This document shows, one piece after another, positions 27,705 to 35,574 of a stretch of DNA of 64,000 nt (positions are counted from its first letter, which is position 1; each line of letters begins with the position of its first letter). Source of the DNA: CAVSJJ01 sp963771015 (GTDB taxonomy: Bacteria > Actinomycetota > Actinomycetes > Actinomycetales > Dermatophilaceae); assembly GCA_963771015.1 (NCBI GenBank), contig CAVYRN010000005.1, positions 620,001 through 684,000 of the forward strand. Reading direction: 5' to 3'. The translations under genes and the position numbers were made by a program. The notes under the pieces are model-generated. The model saw only the letters and a program-made list of their open reading frames with translations, searched no databases and had not been told where the DNA came from.

Positions 27705-28873
27705 TGGCCCGCGCCCGCGCGCCCCGCTTCGACGTCGACGCCCTGCTCGACGACCCCGACGTGGGGATCGTCGTCTGTACCGGCTCCGGCGGGGTCGGCA
27801 AGACGACGACCGCCGCCGCTCTCGGCGTCCGCGCGGCCGAGCGGGGCCGCCACGCGGTCGTCCTCACCATCGACCCGGCCCGGCGCCTGGCCCAGAGCCT
27901 GGGCCTGACCCACCTCGACAACACCCCGCGTCCGGTCGCCGGGATCGACACGGCGGCCGGCGGCTCCCTCGACGCCATGATGCTCGACATGAAGCGGACC
28001 TTCGACGAGGTCGTCGAGGCCCACGCCACCCCGGGCAAGGCCCGCCAGATCCTCGCCAACCCCTTCTACCAGGCCGTCTCGAGCTCGTTCGCCGGTACCC
28101 AGGAGTACATGGCGATGGAGAAGCTCGGCCAGCTCCGCGCCCAGGCGGACCGGGAGGGCACCTGGGACCTCATCGTCGTCGACACGCCCCCGTCCCGCTC
28201 CGCCCTCGACTTCCTCGACGCGCCGAAGCGGCTCGGCAGCTTCCTCGACGGCCGGTTCATCCGGCTGCTCGCCGCCCCGGCCAAGGCGGGGTCGCGGGCC
28301 TACCTCAAGGTGTTCTCCGTCGGGGTCAACCTCGCGGCCAACACCCTGGCCAAGGTCCTCGGCGGGCAGATGCTCAGCGACGTGCAGACCTTCGTCGCTG
28401 CCCTCGACACGATGTTCGGCGGCTTCCGGGAGCGCGCCGACCTCACCTACGCCCTCCTCAAGGAGCCCGCGACGGCGTTCGTCGTCGTCGCGGCCCCGGA
28501 GCGCGACGCGCTGCGCGAGGCGGCCTACTTCATCGACCGGCTCGCCCAGGAGCGGATGCCGCTGGCCGGGCTCGTCGTCAACCGCATGCAGGGAGTGCCC
28601 GCGGGGACGCTCACCGCGTCACGCGCCGGCGCGGCGGCCGAGCAGCTCGAGGAGACGCACGACCCCGACCCGCTCGGTGGGGGGGCCGGCCTGAGCATCG
28701 CGCTGCTGCGCCTGCACGCCGAGGTGGCGACGACGGCCGCCCGCCAGCAGGCCCACACCCAGCGCTTCCTCGCCGCCCACCCGAGTGTCCCGGTCGTCGA
28801 GGTGAAGGCCGCGGCAACGGACATCCACGACCTCGATGGGTTGCGGGACGTCGGAGCGGCGCTCGGGGCCTGA
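27704..28873 (+). CDS. ArsA/GET3-family ATPase, second subunit
   Basis: A 389-residue partner ATPase. The Walker A is TGSGGVGKTTTAAALG near residue 27, the switch VVLTIDPARRLAQSLG near 60, and LIVVDTPPSRSALDFLDAP near 160. It is longer than the first subunit, with an extra helical region after LGSFLDGRFIRLLAAPAK. This pair is next to whiB4 and the PBP gene in most actinobacteria, and in M. tuberculosis it has been linked to glycerol and redox stress. The start ATG 27704 overlaps the stop of the first subunit. Confidence 0.92.
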   Translation: MARARAPRFDVDALLDDPDVGIVVCTGSGGVGKTTTAAALGVRAAERGRHAVVLTIDPARRLAQSLGLTHLDNTPRPVAGIDTAAGGSLDAMMLDMKRTFDEVVEAHATPGKARQILANPFYQAVSSSFAGTQEYMAMEKLGQLRAQADREGTWDLIVVDTPPSRSALDFLDAPKRLGSFLDGRFIRLLAAPAKAGSRAYLKVFSVGVNLAANTLAKVLGGQMLSDVQTFVAALDTMFGGFRERADLTYALLKEPATAFVVVAAPERDALREAAYFIDRLAQERMPLAGLVVNRMQGVPAGTLTASRAGAAAEQLEETHDPDPLGGGAGLSIALLRLHAEVATTAARQQAHTQRFLAAHPSVPVVEVKAAATDIHDLDGLRDVGAALGA

Positions 28874-28911
28874 GGATCCCCGGCCCGCTGACCAGCAGGT
28901 ATGCCGCGGAG

Positions 28912-29232
28912 TCAGCTGGCTTCGGCGTGACCGGCGCGGTGCTTGGCGGCAGAGAGGACCGCGGTCCAGGACCGGACCTCGGGCCGGCGGCGGAGCAGGG
29001 CCCGGCGCTCGCGCTCGGTCATCCCGCCCCAGACCCCGAACTCGGTCTGGTTGTCGAGGGCGTCGGCGAGGCATTCCGCCATGACCGGGCAGCCCTTGCA
29101 CATGGTCTTGGCTTCCCGCTGGGCCTTGCCCTGGACGAAGAGGGCGTCGGGGTCGGCCGTCGCGCACAGGCCCTGGCCGCGCCAGTCGGCGACCCATCCG
29201 GTGGCGAACGTCGCGGAGGTCGTCACGGTCAC
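28912..29232 (-). CDS. whiB4: WhiB4-like iron-sulfur regulator
   Basis: A 106-residue Wbl protein. The four [4Fe-4S] ligands are Cys23, Cys45, Cys48 and Cys54 (CKGCPVMAEC), followed by the Gly-Trp turn FGVWGGMTERERRALLRR and a basic tail. Its position between the ArsA pair and the PBP gene is that of whiB4 (Rv3681c), an oxygen and thiol-redox sensor. The start was taken as GTG 29232, but the overlapping codons GTGACCGTGACG leave it open by two residues. It is convergent with arsA2 and divergent from the PBP gene. Confidence 0.92.
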   Translation of the reverse strand: MTVTTSATFATGWVADWRGQGLCATADPDALFVQGKAQREAKTMCKGCPVMAECLADALDNQTEFGVWGGMTERERRALLRRRPEVRSWTAVLSAAKHRAGHAEAS

Positions 29233-29412
29233 CCGGTCACCATCCCTTCGCCGTCTGGGGTCCTGCCGGCCACCCCGGTTGGGGTTGCGCTCCTATCGTT
29301 TGACACTAGGGCCGACCGCCGCCCCGAGGCATGACCCGAACCGGTGGTTTCGCGTAGCCGTTCGGACTAGTCACCCCCTGGCCCGATCAGCGGCCTGGCC
29401 AGGTTGAGCCGG

Positions 29413-29418
29413 TACTCT
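29413..29418 (+). promoter_or_regulatory. Leaderless-type -10 box of PBP gene
   Basis: TACTCT is followed by seven bases and the ATG at 29426, without a ribosome site. Confidence 0.55.
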
Positions 29419-29425
29419 GGCCCCC

Positions 29426-31804
29426 ATGCTCGGAGCACTGACAGCGCTACCGCGCGTCCTTCGTCGACTGACCGGACTCGTGGTGCTCGGGGCTGCCATG
29501 GGCCTCCTGCTCGCCGGGATCGCCGTCCCGGCCGTCGGCGCGTTCGGCACCGCGGCGAACGGCAGCGTGGCGGCATACAACTCGCTGCCGAGCGACTTCA
29601 ACATCCCGCCACTCGCCCAGGCCTCACGGATCCTCGACGCGAGCGGGAAGGTCATCGCCACCCCGTACGACGAGAACCGCATCATCGTGCCGCTGAAGAA
29701 GATCGCGCCGATCATGCAGCAGGCGCAGATCGCCATCGAGGACGACCGGTTCTACGAGCACGGCGCGATCGACCCGCGCGGGTTCACCCGGGCCCTCGTC
29801 TCGAACTTCCAGGGCAAGCAGATCCAGGGCGGCTCGACGCTGACCCAGCAGTACGTCAAGATCACCATGCAGGAGGACGCGCTCCGCCAGGACAACGTCA
29901 AGAAGGCGGAGGCCATCCTCTACAACCGGACGTACAGCCGGAAGCTCCAGGAGCTGAAGTACGCCGAGAACGTCGAGCAGAACCTCACCAAGGACCAGAT
30001 CCTCGCCGGTTACCTCAACCTGGTGAACTACGGCGACCAGTCCTACGGTGTCGAGGCGGCCGCGCTCAACTACTTCAGCGTCCACGCCAGCAAGCTCACC
30101 CTGCCCCAGGCGGCCCTGCTCGCCGGGATCGTCCAGCAGCCGAACGCGTTCAACCCGGTGCTGCACCCGGACGCCGCCCAGACCCGCCGCGACACGGTCC
30201 TCGACCGCATGGCCCAGCTCGGCATGATCACCGCCAAGGAGGCCGCGGACGCCAAGAAGGTCACCGTCAAGTCGATGCTGCACAAGAAGCCCGACAAGGG
30301 GGTGTGCCTGAACTCGACCGAGCCGTACTTCTGCACCTACGTCCTGGAGTGGCTCGAGAAGTCGCCCGAGATGTCGGTCCTCGGCGCGACCCCGCAGGAG
30401 CGGCACGACCGGATCTACCAGGGCGGCCTCACCATCAAGACCTCGCTGCGCCCGGTCATGCAGAAGGCCGCACGCAAGGAGCTCGCCAAGGCCGTCCCGA
30501 CGAACAACAAGAACAACATCGGCGGCGGGGCGACGATCATCCAGCCCGGGACCGGACGGGTGCTCGCGATGGTCCAGGGCTCGACGTTCGCCAAGACCCA
30601 GGTGGACTGGAATGTCGACAAGGTCTACGGCGGCGTCGACTACGGCTGGCAGTTCGGGTCGACCGCCAAGGCATTCGCCCTCGTCACCGCCCTCGAGCGC
30701 GGTATGCCGCTCAACGCGACGATCTACGCCCCCAAGGCCGGGCCGAGCACGCCGTACTACTTCCCGGCGAACGCCTACCACGACGAGTGCAGCGCGGCGC
30801 GGTTCGAGGTCCGCAACGACTACACCGTCGGCGGCAACATCCCGCTCCAGACGGCGACCTCCCAGTCGATCAACTCGGCCTTCGCCAACCTCACCATCAC
30901 GCTCGGCGCCTGCTCGGTCCGCGACATGATGACCCGGATGGGCCTGCACTCGGGCAACGGACAGCCGATCTCCAAGGCCCCGGCCGCCATCGCCCTCGGC
31001 GGCGGCGAGACGACGACGATGTCGATCGCCTCCGCCTACGCGACGCTCGCGGCCAAGGGCAAGTACTGCGCGCCGTTCCCCGTCACGGCGATCACGACCG
31101 CAGACGCCACGCCGCTGAAGTTCAAGAACACCTCGTGCAAGCAGGTCATCGACAAGGACGTCGCGGCCGGGGTGACCCAGCTGCTCAAGGGCCCGCTGAC
31201 CAACGGCACCGCCGCCGGGGTCTGGAACATGTACTCGCGCCCGGCCGCCGGCAAGACCGGCACGACGAACAACCACAACCAGGCCTGGTTCGTCGGCTAC
31301 ACCCCGCAGCTCTCGACCGCGGTGTGGGTCGGCAACCTGCGACCTGCCGACAAGAACGGCCAGCTGTACACGCTCAACGGCAAGTGCTTCGGGCAGTACG
31401 GCTGCTTCGGCTCGGTCTTCGGTGGCACGATCGCCGCCCCGGTGTGGGCGAAGATCATGCGGGCTGCCAGCAAGGGCATGGCGGTCAAGCAGTTCCCGTC
31501 GCCGTCGGGCAAGGTCCTCAACGGCGACTACGTCAGCCTGCCGTCGGTCGCCGGCATGTCGGTGAGCGCGGCGCAGGCCACACTCGCCGCGGCAGGCTTC
31601 ACCAGCTTCGTCATCGGCCAGATCGACAGCGGCATCCCGGCCGGCCTCGTCGCGGGTACCCAGCCCAGTGGCAAGGCCCTGCGGAACTCGAGCGTCGGCC
31701 TGGTCATCAGCAACGGGAAGGCCCCGAAGCCGAAGAACACCCCGACGCCCGCCCCGACACCGTCGGGGCCGCCACGGCGCCTCCCGGGACCACCCACCCA
31801 CTAG
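29426..31804 (+). CDS. Class A penicillin-binding protein with PASTA domain (PonA2-like)
   Basis: A 792-residue bifunctional peptidoglycan synthase. There is an N-terminal membrane helix (residues about 15-40). The GT51 transglycosylase has its catalytic Glu105 in AIEDDRFYEHGAID and GGSTLTQQYVK. The transpeptidase motifs are SxxK (STAK) at about 412, SxN (SIN) at about 480 and KTG at about 608 (GKTGTTNNHNQAW). One PASTA domain follows at about 705-765 (VAGMSVSAAQATLAAAGF), then a Pro-rich tail. It corresponds to Rv3682 (PonA2) by domain layout and by the flanking whiB4 and phosphatase genes. Confidence 0.95.
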   Translation: MLGALTALPRVLRRLTGLVVLGAAMGLLLAGIAVPAVGAFGTAANGSVAAYNSLPSDFNIPPLAQASRILDASGKVIATPYDENRIIVPLKKIAPIMQQAQIAIEDDRFYEHGAIDPRGFTRALVSNFQGKQIQGGSTLTQQYVKITMQEDALRQDNVKKAEAILYNRTYSRKLQELKYAENVEQNLTKDQILAGYLNLVNYGDQSYGVEAAALNYFSVHASKLTLPQAALLAGIVQQPNAFNPVLHPDAAQTRRDTVLDRMAQLGMITAKEAADAKKVTVKSMLHKKPDKGVCLNSTEPYFCTYVLEWLEKSPEMSVLGATPQERHDRIYQGGLTIKTSLRPVMQKAARKELAKAVPTNNKNNIGGGATIIQPGTGRVLAMVQGSTFAKTQVDWNVDKVYGGVDYGWQFGSTAKAFALVTALERGMPLNATIYAPKAGPSTPYYFPANAYHDECSAARFEVRNDYTVGGNIPLQTATSQSINSAFANLTITLGACSVRDMMTRMGLHSGNGQPISKAPAAIALGGGETTTMSIASAYATLAAKGKYCAPFPVTAITTADATPLKFKNTSCKQVIDKDVAAGVTQLLKGPLTNGTAAGVWNMYSRPAAGKTGTTNNHNQAWFVGYTPQLSTAVWVGNLRPADKNGQLYTLNGKCFGQYGCFGSVFGGTIAAPVWAKIMRAASKGMAVKQFPSPSGKVLNGDYVSLPSVAGMSVSAAQATLAAAGFTSFVIGQIDSGIPAGLVAGTQPSGKALRNSSVGLVISNGKAPKPKNTPTPAPTPSGPPRRLPGPPTH

Positions 31805-31816
31805 CGGGCCGAGGGC

Positions 31817-32278
31817 TCAGCCGGCGAGCACCCGCCGGACGATCGCCGCGACCCGGCCGCCGTCCGCTCGGCCGGCGACCTCCGCCTGGGCCGCCTTCAT
31901 GACCTGGCCCATCTGCGGCATACCCGTCGCACCGGTCGCCTCGACGGCGCGCGCGACGATGGCCTCGAGCTCGGCGTCGCCGAGCTGGGCGGGCAGGTAC
32001 CCGTCGAGCACGTCGAGCTCGGCCATCTCCTGCTCGGCGAGCTCGGGCCGGTCGGCGCCGGTGTAGGCCTCGGCGGCCTCCTTGCGCTTCTTGGCCTCCT
32101 TGGCGATGACCTTGAGCACCTCGTCGTCGCTCAGCTCGCGAGCCACATCGCCGGCGACCTCCGCGTTCGTGATGGCACTGAGCGTCATCCGCAGCGTGCC
32201 GGCACGCACCTTGTCGTGCGCGCGCATCGCGTCGTGGAGGTCGTGCCGGATCGTTGCCTTGAGGCTGCTCTCGCTCAT
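31817..32278 (-). CDS. GatB/YqeY domain protein
   Basis: A 153-residue YqeY-type protein. SLKATIRHDLHDAMRAHDKV, TLRMTLSAITNAEV, IAKEAKKRKEAAEAY and LDGYLPAQLGDAELEAIV are the family's conserved stretches, which resemble the tail domain of GatB. Free-standing members are thought to act around tRNA amidation or RNA binding, without firm proof. Its 3' end faces the PBP gene and its start lies 69 bases from the divergent phosphatase gene. Confidence 0.9.
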   Translation of the reverse strand: MSESSLKATIRHDLHDAMRAHDKVRAGTLRMTLSAITNAEVAGDVARELSDDEVLKVIAKEAKKRKEAAEAYTGADRPELAEQEMAELDVLDGYLPAQLGDAELEAIVARAVEATGATGMPQMGQVMKAAQAEVAGRADGGRVAAIVRRVLAG

Positions 32279-32347
32279 GGCGCCCAGTGTCCCATCCGGA
32301 GGCAACCGGATTTCGGGTCGGGGCGCCGGGTTTGCAAGGATGGCCCG

Positions 32348-33292
32348 ATGAGTCTGACGGTCGGTTCCGCTGCCCGCGCCCTCGGCATGCTGACCGCGAC
32401 GGGGGTGGCCGGGATCGCCTACGCCGGCCTCGTCGAGCGCAACCTCTTCACGCTGCGCCGGGCCGCGGTGCCCGTCCTGCCGCCGGGGTCGCGGCCGGTG
32501 CGGATCCTCCAGGTCAGCGACCTGCACCTGCTGCCCCGCCAGGCGCGCAAGATCGAGTGGGTGCGCTCGCTCGCCGACCTGCGTCCCGACTTCGTCGTCA
32601 ACTCAGGCGACAACCTCGCCCACATGGAGGCCGTCCCGGCGCTGCTGCGGGCGATGGAGCCGCTCCTGGAGTACCCCGGGGCGTTCGTCCTCGGGTCCAA
32701 CGACTACTACGGGCCGGTGTTCCGCAACCCGGCGCTCTATCTCACGCCGGAGTACGCCAGGCCGCCGGACATCCGCTCGGAGCTGCCGGTGGCCGAGCTC
32801 GTCTCGGGGCTCGCGGCGGGCGGCTGGTCCGACCTCGACAACGCACGCACCCTCGTCTCGATCGCCGGGCTGCCCGTCGAGCTCGTCGGGGTGGACGACC
32901 CGCACATCGACCTCGACCGGTATGCCGATGTCGCCGGTCCCGCGTCGGCCGACGCGGCGCTCACCATCGGGCTCGTCCACGCGCCCTACCAGCGGGTGCT
33001 CGACGCGATGACGGCCGACGGCGCCGGCCTCGTCATCGCCGGACACACCCACGGCGGCCAGCTCGCCGTCCCGATCTTCGGCGCCCTCGTGACGAACTGC
33101 GACCTCGACCGCCGCCGCGCCAAGGGCCTGTCCCGCTGGTGGCCGGGCGCGGACGGCGCGCCGTCGTCGCAGGCTCCCGAGGGGGCGGCATACCTGCACG
33201 TCTCGGCGGGGCTGGGCACCTCGCCGTACGCGCCGGTCCGCTTCGCCTGCCGCCCTGAGGCGACGCTCCTCACCCTGCTGCCTCGGGACTGA
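32348..33292 (+). CDS. Membrane-anchored metallophosphoesterase
   Basis: A 314-residue calcineurin-like phosphoesterase. An N-terminal hydrophobic segment (ARALGMLTATGVAGIAYAGL) is followed by the five metal motifs ILQVSDLHLLP, VVNSGDNLAH, LGSNDYYGP, GLVHAPYQ and AGHTHGGQLAVP. It is probably a membrane-attached phosphodiesterase or pyrophosphatase. It matches Rv3683 next to PonA2. The start ATG 32348 was chosen because the hydrophobic anchor begins a few residues later. Confidence 0.92.
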   Translation: MSLTVGSAARALGMLTATGVAGIAYAGLVERNLFTLRRAAVPVLPPGSRPVRILQVSDLHLLPRQARKIEWVRSLADLRPDFVVNSGDNLAHMEAVPALLRAMEPLLEYPGAFVLGSNDYYGPVFRNPALYLTPEYARPPDIRSELPVAELVSGLAAGGWSDLDNARTLVSIAGLPVELVGVDDPHIDLDRYADVAGPASADAALTIGLVHAPYQRVLDAMTADGAGLVIAGHTHGGQLAVPIFGALVTNCDLDRRRAKGLSRWWPGADGAPSSQAPEGAAYLHVSAGLGTSPYAPVRFACRPEATLLTLLPRD

Positions 33293-33456
33293 CCGCACGG
33301 GTCGGTCCCCGGCGACGCAGGGGTCCGGGTCCGCGTCCGAGGCGGCGCTCGAGGCGCCGTCACGCGCCTCGTCTCGACGGGGGAACCGATTTCGGGACGC
33401 TGGGGCGGGTCGGCTATCCTCGGTTGTCGCTGCCCCAGGTGGGCGGCGACATGCCA

Positions 33457-33528
<72 letters not shown>

Positions 33529-33530
<2 letters not shown>

Positions 33531-33580
33531 CGCAGGGTAGGGTCCGCACGGTGACAGCCGAGGCGGACCCTATGTGCGTC
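33529..33580 (+). terminator. Terminator hairpin after tRNA-Pro
   Basis: Outer arms GACGCA (33529-33534) and TGCGTC (33575-33580) and inner arms TAGGGTCCGC (33538-33547) and GCGGACCCTA (33563-33572) form an interrupted 16-bp stem. Confidence 0.75.
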
Positions 33581-33687
33581 GGGGACGGGATGCCGGGAGA
33601 CGGCCGAACTCCAGCGGAGTCGGCGGCTCCTGATGCTCGCCGTGGGCGACCCCGCTGATGCCGGCCCGGCATCCCCTTTCCCAGGGC

Positions 33688-34179
33688 TCAGTGACCGTGC
33701 TCGCCGCCGGGGTCGGCGTCCTGCCACCCGAGGGCGACGGAGAGGGCGTTGAGGGCAGTGGTTGCCGTCTCGAGCGTCGCCCGGTCGGCGGAGCCGACGC
33801 CGGAAAGGGCATAGCGCATGTGATGTGCTGAGTACTCGCGCGCCCTGTCGCGCAGCTGACGGCCCAGGTCGGTCACGCGATACTCGGTCGGCGTGGCAGC
33901 CGGCCCTCGGCCAACGCTCGTGACGAGGCCACGCCGCTCGAGTGACCGGAACCCTGCCTGGACTGCGGGAGTCGACAGGCCGGTGTCGACCGCGATGCTG
34001 CGCGATGTCGCGTCCCGACGGCGCAGGAGAGCCGCGAGAATCGTGACCTCGGTGATGGGCAGCAGCGGCTGGTCCAGTCGCTCTTCCGCCTGTCGGCGCA
34101 GGCTCGCGTTCACCTGGTCCAACGCCTCGGTCAGGTTGACGAGGGCGAGGACGAGGGCGTCCTCGGCCTCATTCGTCAT
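33688..34179 (-). CDS. MarR-like winged-helix regulator
   Basis: A 163-residue protein. A coiled N-terminal helix (ALVLALVNLTEALDQVNASL) is followed by a winged helix: ITEVTILAALLRRRDATSRSIAVDTGLSTPAVQAGFRSL, then the wing GLVTSVGRGPAATPTEYRVT and a dimerisation tail ending EHGH. The pattern is MarR/PadR-like, with no ligand clues. It starts at ATG 34179, overlapping the ROK stop as ATGA, so it is the second gene of the ROK operon. Both may control the divergent GH3 gene. Confidence 0.75.
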   Translation of the reverse strand: MTNEAEDALVLALVNLTEALDQVNASLRRQAEERLDQPLLPITEVTILAALLRRRDATSRSIAVDTGLSTPAVQAGFRSLERRGLVTSVGRGPAATPTEYRVTDLGRQLRDRAREYSAHHMRYALSGVGSADRATLETATTALNALSVALGWQDADPGGEHGH

Positions 34180-35333
34180 CTGGACGCCAGGCTCGCCGCG
34201 AGCTGGATCGCGCCGGTGAGCTCCGCGCGCACCCCCAGCTCTGCGGCGAGGATCTCGATCGCGGCGGCCGTGGCCGGTTGGGCGTGACGCCTCACCGAGG
34301 CCTCGACCCCCTCGAGCAGGGCCCGTCCGGCGGCCCCCAGCTCCCCACCGATGATGAGGGCGGACGGGTTGAGCAGGTTGCACATGTCGGCGAGCGGGCG
34401 GCCCAGCGTGCGACCCACCTCGTTGAGGATGCGCTGGGTGATGGCGTCGTCGAACCGATCGATGTGGACGGTCTGCATCTCGATGCCGGGGTGCGTATGG
34501 GAGATCTGCTCGCGGACCGACGTGACCGACACCACCGCCTCGAGACACCCGCGGTTGCCACACCGACATAGCTCCGTGTGCCCGGGCAGCTGGGTATGCC
34601 CGATCTCTCCGGCGAGACCAGTGGCTCCCGTGTAGGACTCTCCGCGCAGGACCATGCTCGCGCCGATCCCTCCGGACGCCTTGACGTACAGGAAGTCCTC
34701 GTGGTGGCGGCCCGCCCCGAGCTCTCGCTCGCCGCGGGCGCCGAGGACAGCGTCGTTCTCGATGTGGACCGGCACGCCGAGGCGGGCTTCGAGCTCCTGC
34801 GCCGGCGCGAGGCCGACCCAGCTGGACAGGATCGTGGGCGAGCGGACCGTTCCGGTTCGGTTGTCGAGGGGGCCGGGGACCCCCGCGACGACGGAGGCGT
34901 ACCTACCGACCGAGTGCGCGCTGGAGAGCCGTCCCAGGGCATCGGCCGCGAACTCCAGCGCCTCGATCGCCTTGAGGTCGACGTCGAGCTCCAGTCGCTC
35001 CTCGCCGAGCAGCCGGCCCCGTCCATCGGCGACAGCAACGGCGACGTGACTGTGCCCGAAGTCGATCCCGCCGACCGGCGCATGCGACGGAACCGTGGCG
35101 AGGCTCACGGCCGGCCGGCCGCTTCCCGAACCCGGCCCCTTGGCGCGCACCTCCACCTCGACGATCCGGCCCTCTGCCAGGAGGCGCCCGACGGCGTGGT
35201 TCACGGTGCTCCGTGGCATGCCGGTGAGCTGGGCAAGCTCGGAGCGGGTGATCTCGCGGGAGGTGCGGACGAGGTGGTAGAGGTCCTCTCTCGTCCGGTC
35301 GCGCGCCGGTGCGCGGTCCGACGGGGATGTCAT
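34176..35333 (-). CDS. ROK-family transcriptional repressor
   Basis: A 385-residue NagC/XylR-type protein. The N-terminal winged helix (TRSELAQLTGMPRSTVNHAVGRLLAEG) is followed by a sugar-kinase-fold ROK domain with GIDFGHSHVAVAVAD, VHIENDAVLGARGERELG, GLAGEIGHTQLPG and the zinc motif CRCGNRGCLEAV. Asp of the ROK kinase active site is replaced in GVPGPLDNRTG, so this is a sensor, not a kinase. It is divergent from the secreted GH3 gene and is likely its repressor, relieved by the sugar released. The start was taken as ATG 35333, although one nine bases upstream is also possible. Confidence 0.9.
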   Translation of the reverse strand: MTSPSDRAPARDRTREDLYHLVRTSREITRSELAQLTGMPRSTVNHAVGRLLAEGRIVEVEVRAKGPGSGSGRPAVSLATVPSHAPVGGIDFGHSHVAVAVADGRGRLLGEERLELDVDLKAIEALEFAADALGRLSSAHSVGRYASVVAGVPGPLDNRTGTVRSPTILSSWVGLAPAQELEARLGVPVHIENDAVLGARGERELGAGRHHEDFLYVKASGGIGASMVLRGESYTGATGLAGEIGHTQLPGHTELCRCGNRGCLEAVVSVTSVREQISHTHPGIEMQTVHIDRFDDAITQRILNEVGRTLGRPLADMCNLLNPSALIIGGELGAAGRALLEGVEASVRRHAQPATAAAIEILAAELGVRAELTGAIQLAASLASR

Positions 35334-35437
35334 GGCTCGCACTCTAGGCCATCCGGGGCAGGAAATGGGCCGATTCGGCTTGATTATTCAACCTGCGTTC
35401 GGTCGAAAGAGTTGACCATTTCCTTGCTTTTCAGCCG

Positions 35438-35466
35438 TTGACCGTCCTAAAGAGCCTTACTAAGGT
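35438..35466 (+). promoter_or_regulatory. GH3 gene promoter with overlapping palindrome
   Basis: TTGACC (35438-35443), a 17-base spacer and TAAGGT (35461-35466) form a sigma-A-like promoter. The palindrome CCTTA-C-TAAGG (35455-35465) covers the -10, as an operator would. GTTGACC also occurs 26 bases upstream (35411-35417). Confidence 0.6.
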
Positions 35467-35574
35467 CACTGGAATCCACCTTATTGGATGGGCAGGCGCA
35501 TTAACGCGCGGAGGATGCGTACCTTCTGCCCGCGCTGCCGCCTGCCCACGCAGTGTTGTCAGAGAGGACGACTC

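Noticed and set aside
26679..28873. Arsenite efflux ATPase (arsA of an ars operon)
   Set aside because: No arsenic-binding cysteines, no arsB/arsR/arsD neighbours, and the context is the whiB4-PBP block.
29624..31801. A 725-residue antisense open frame over the PBP gene
   Set aside because: It is a GC-driven shadow, rich in Arg/Gly/Val/Asp without domains. The PBP motifs are all on the plus strand.
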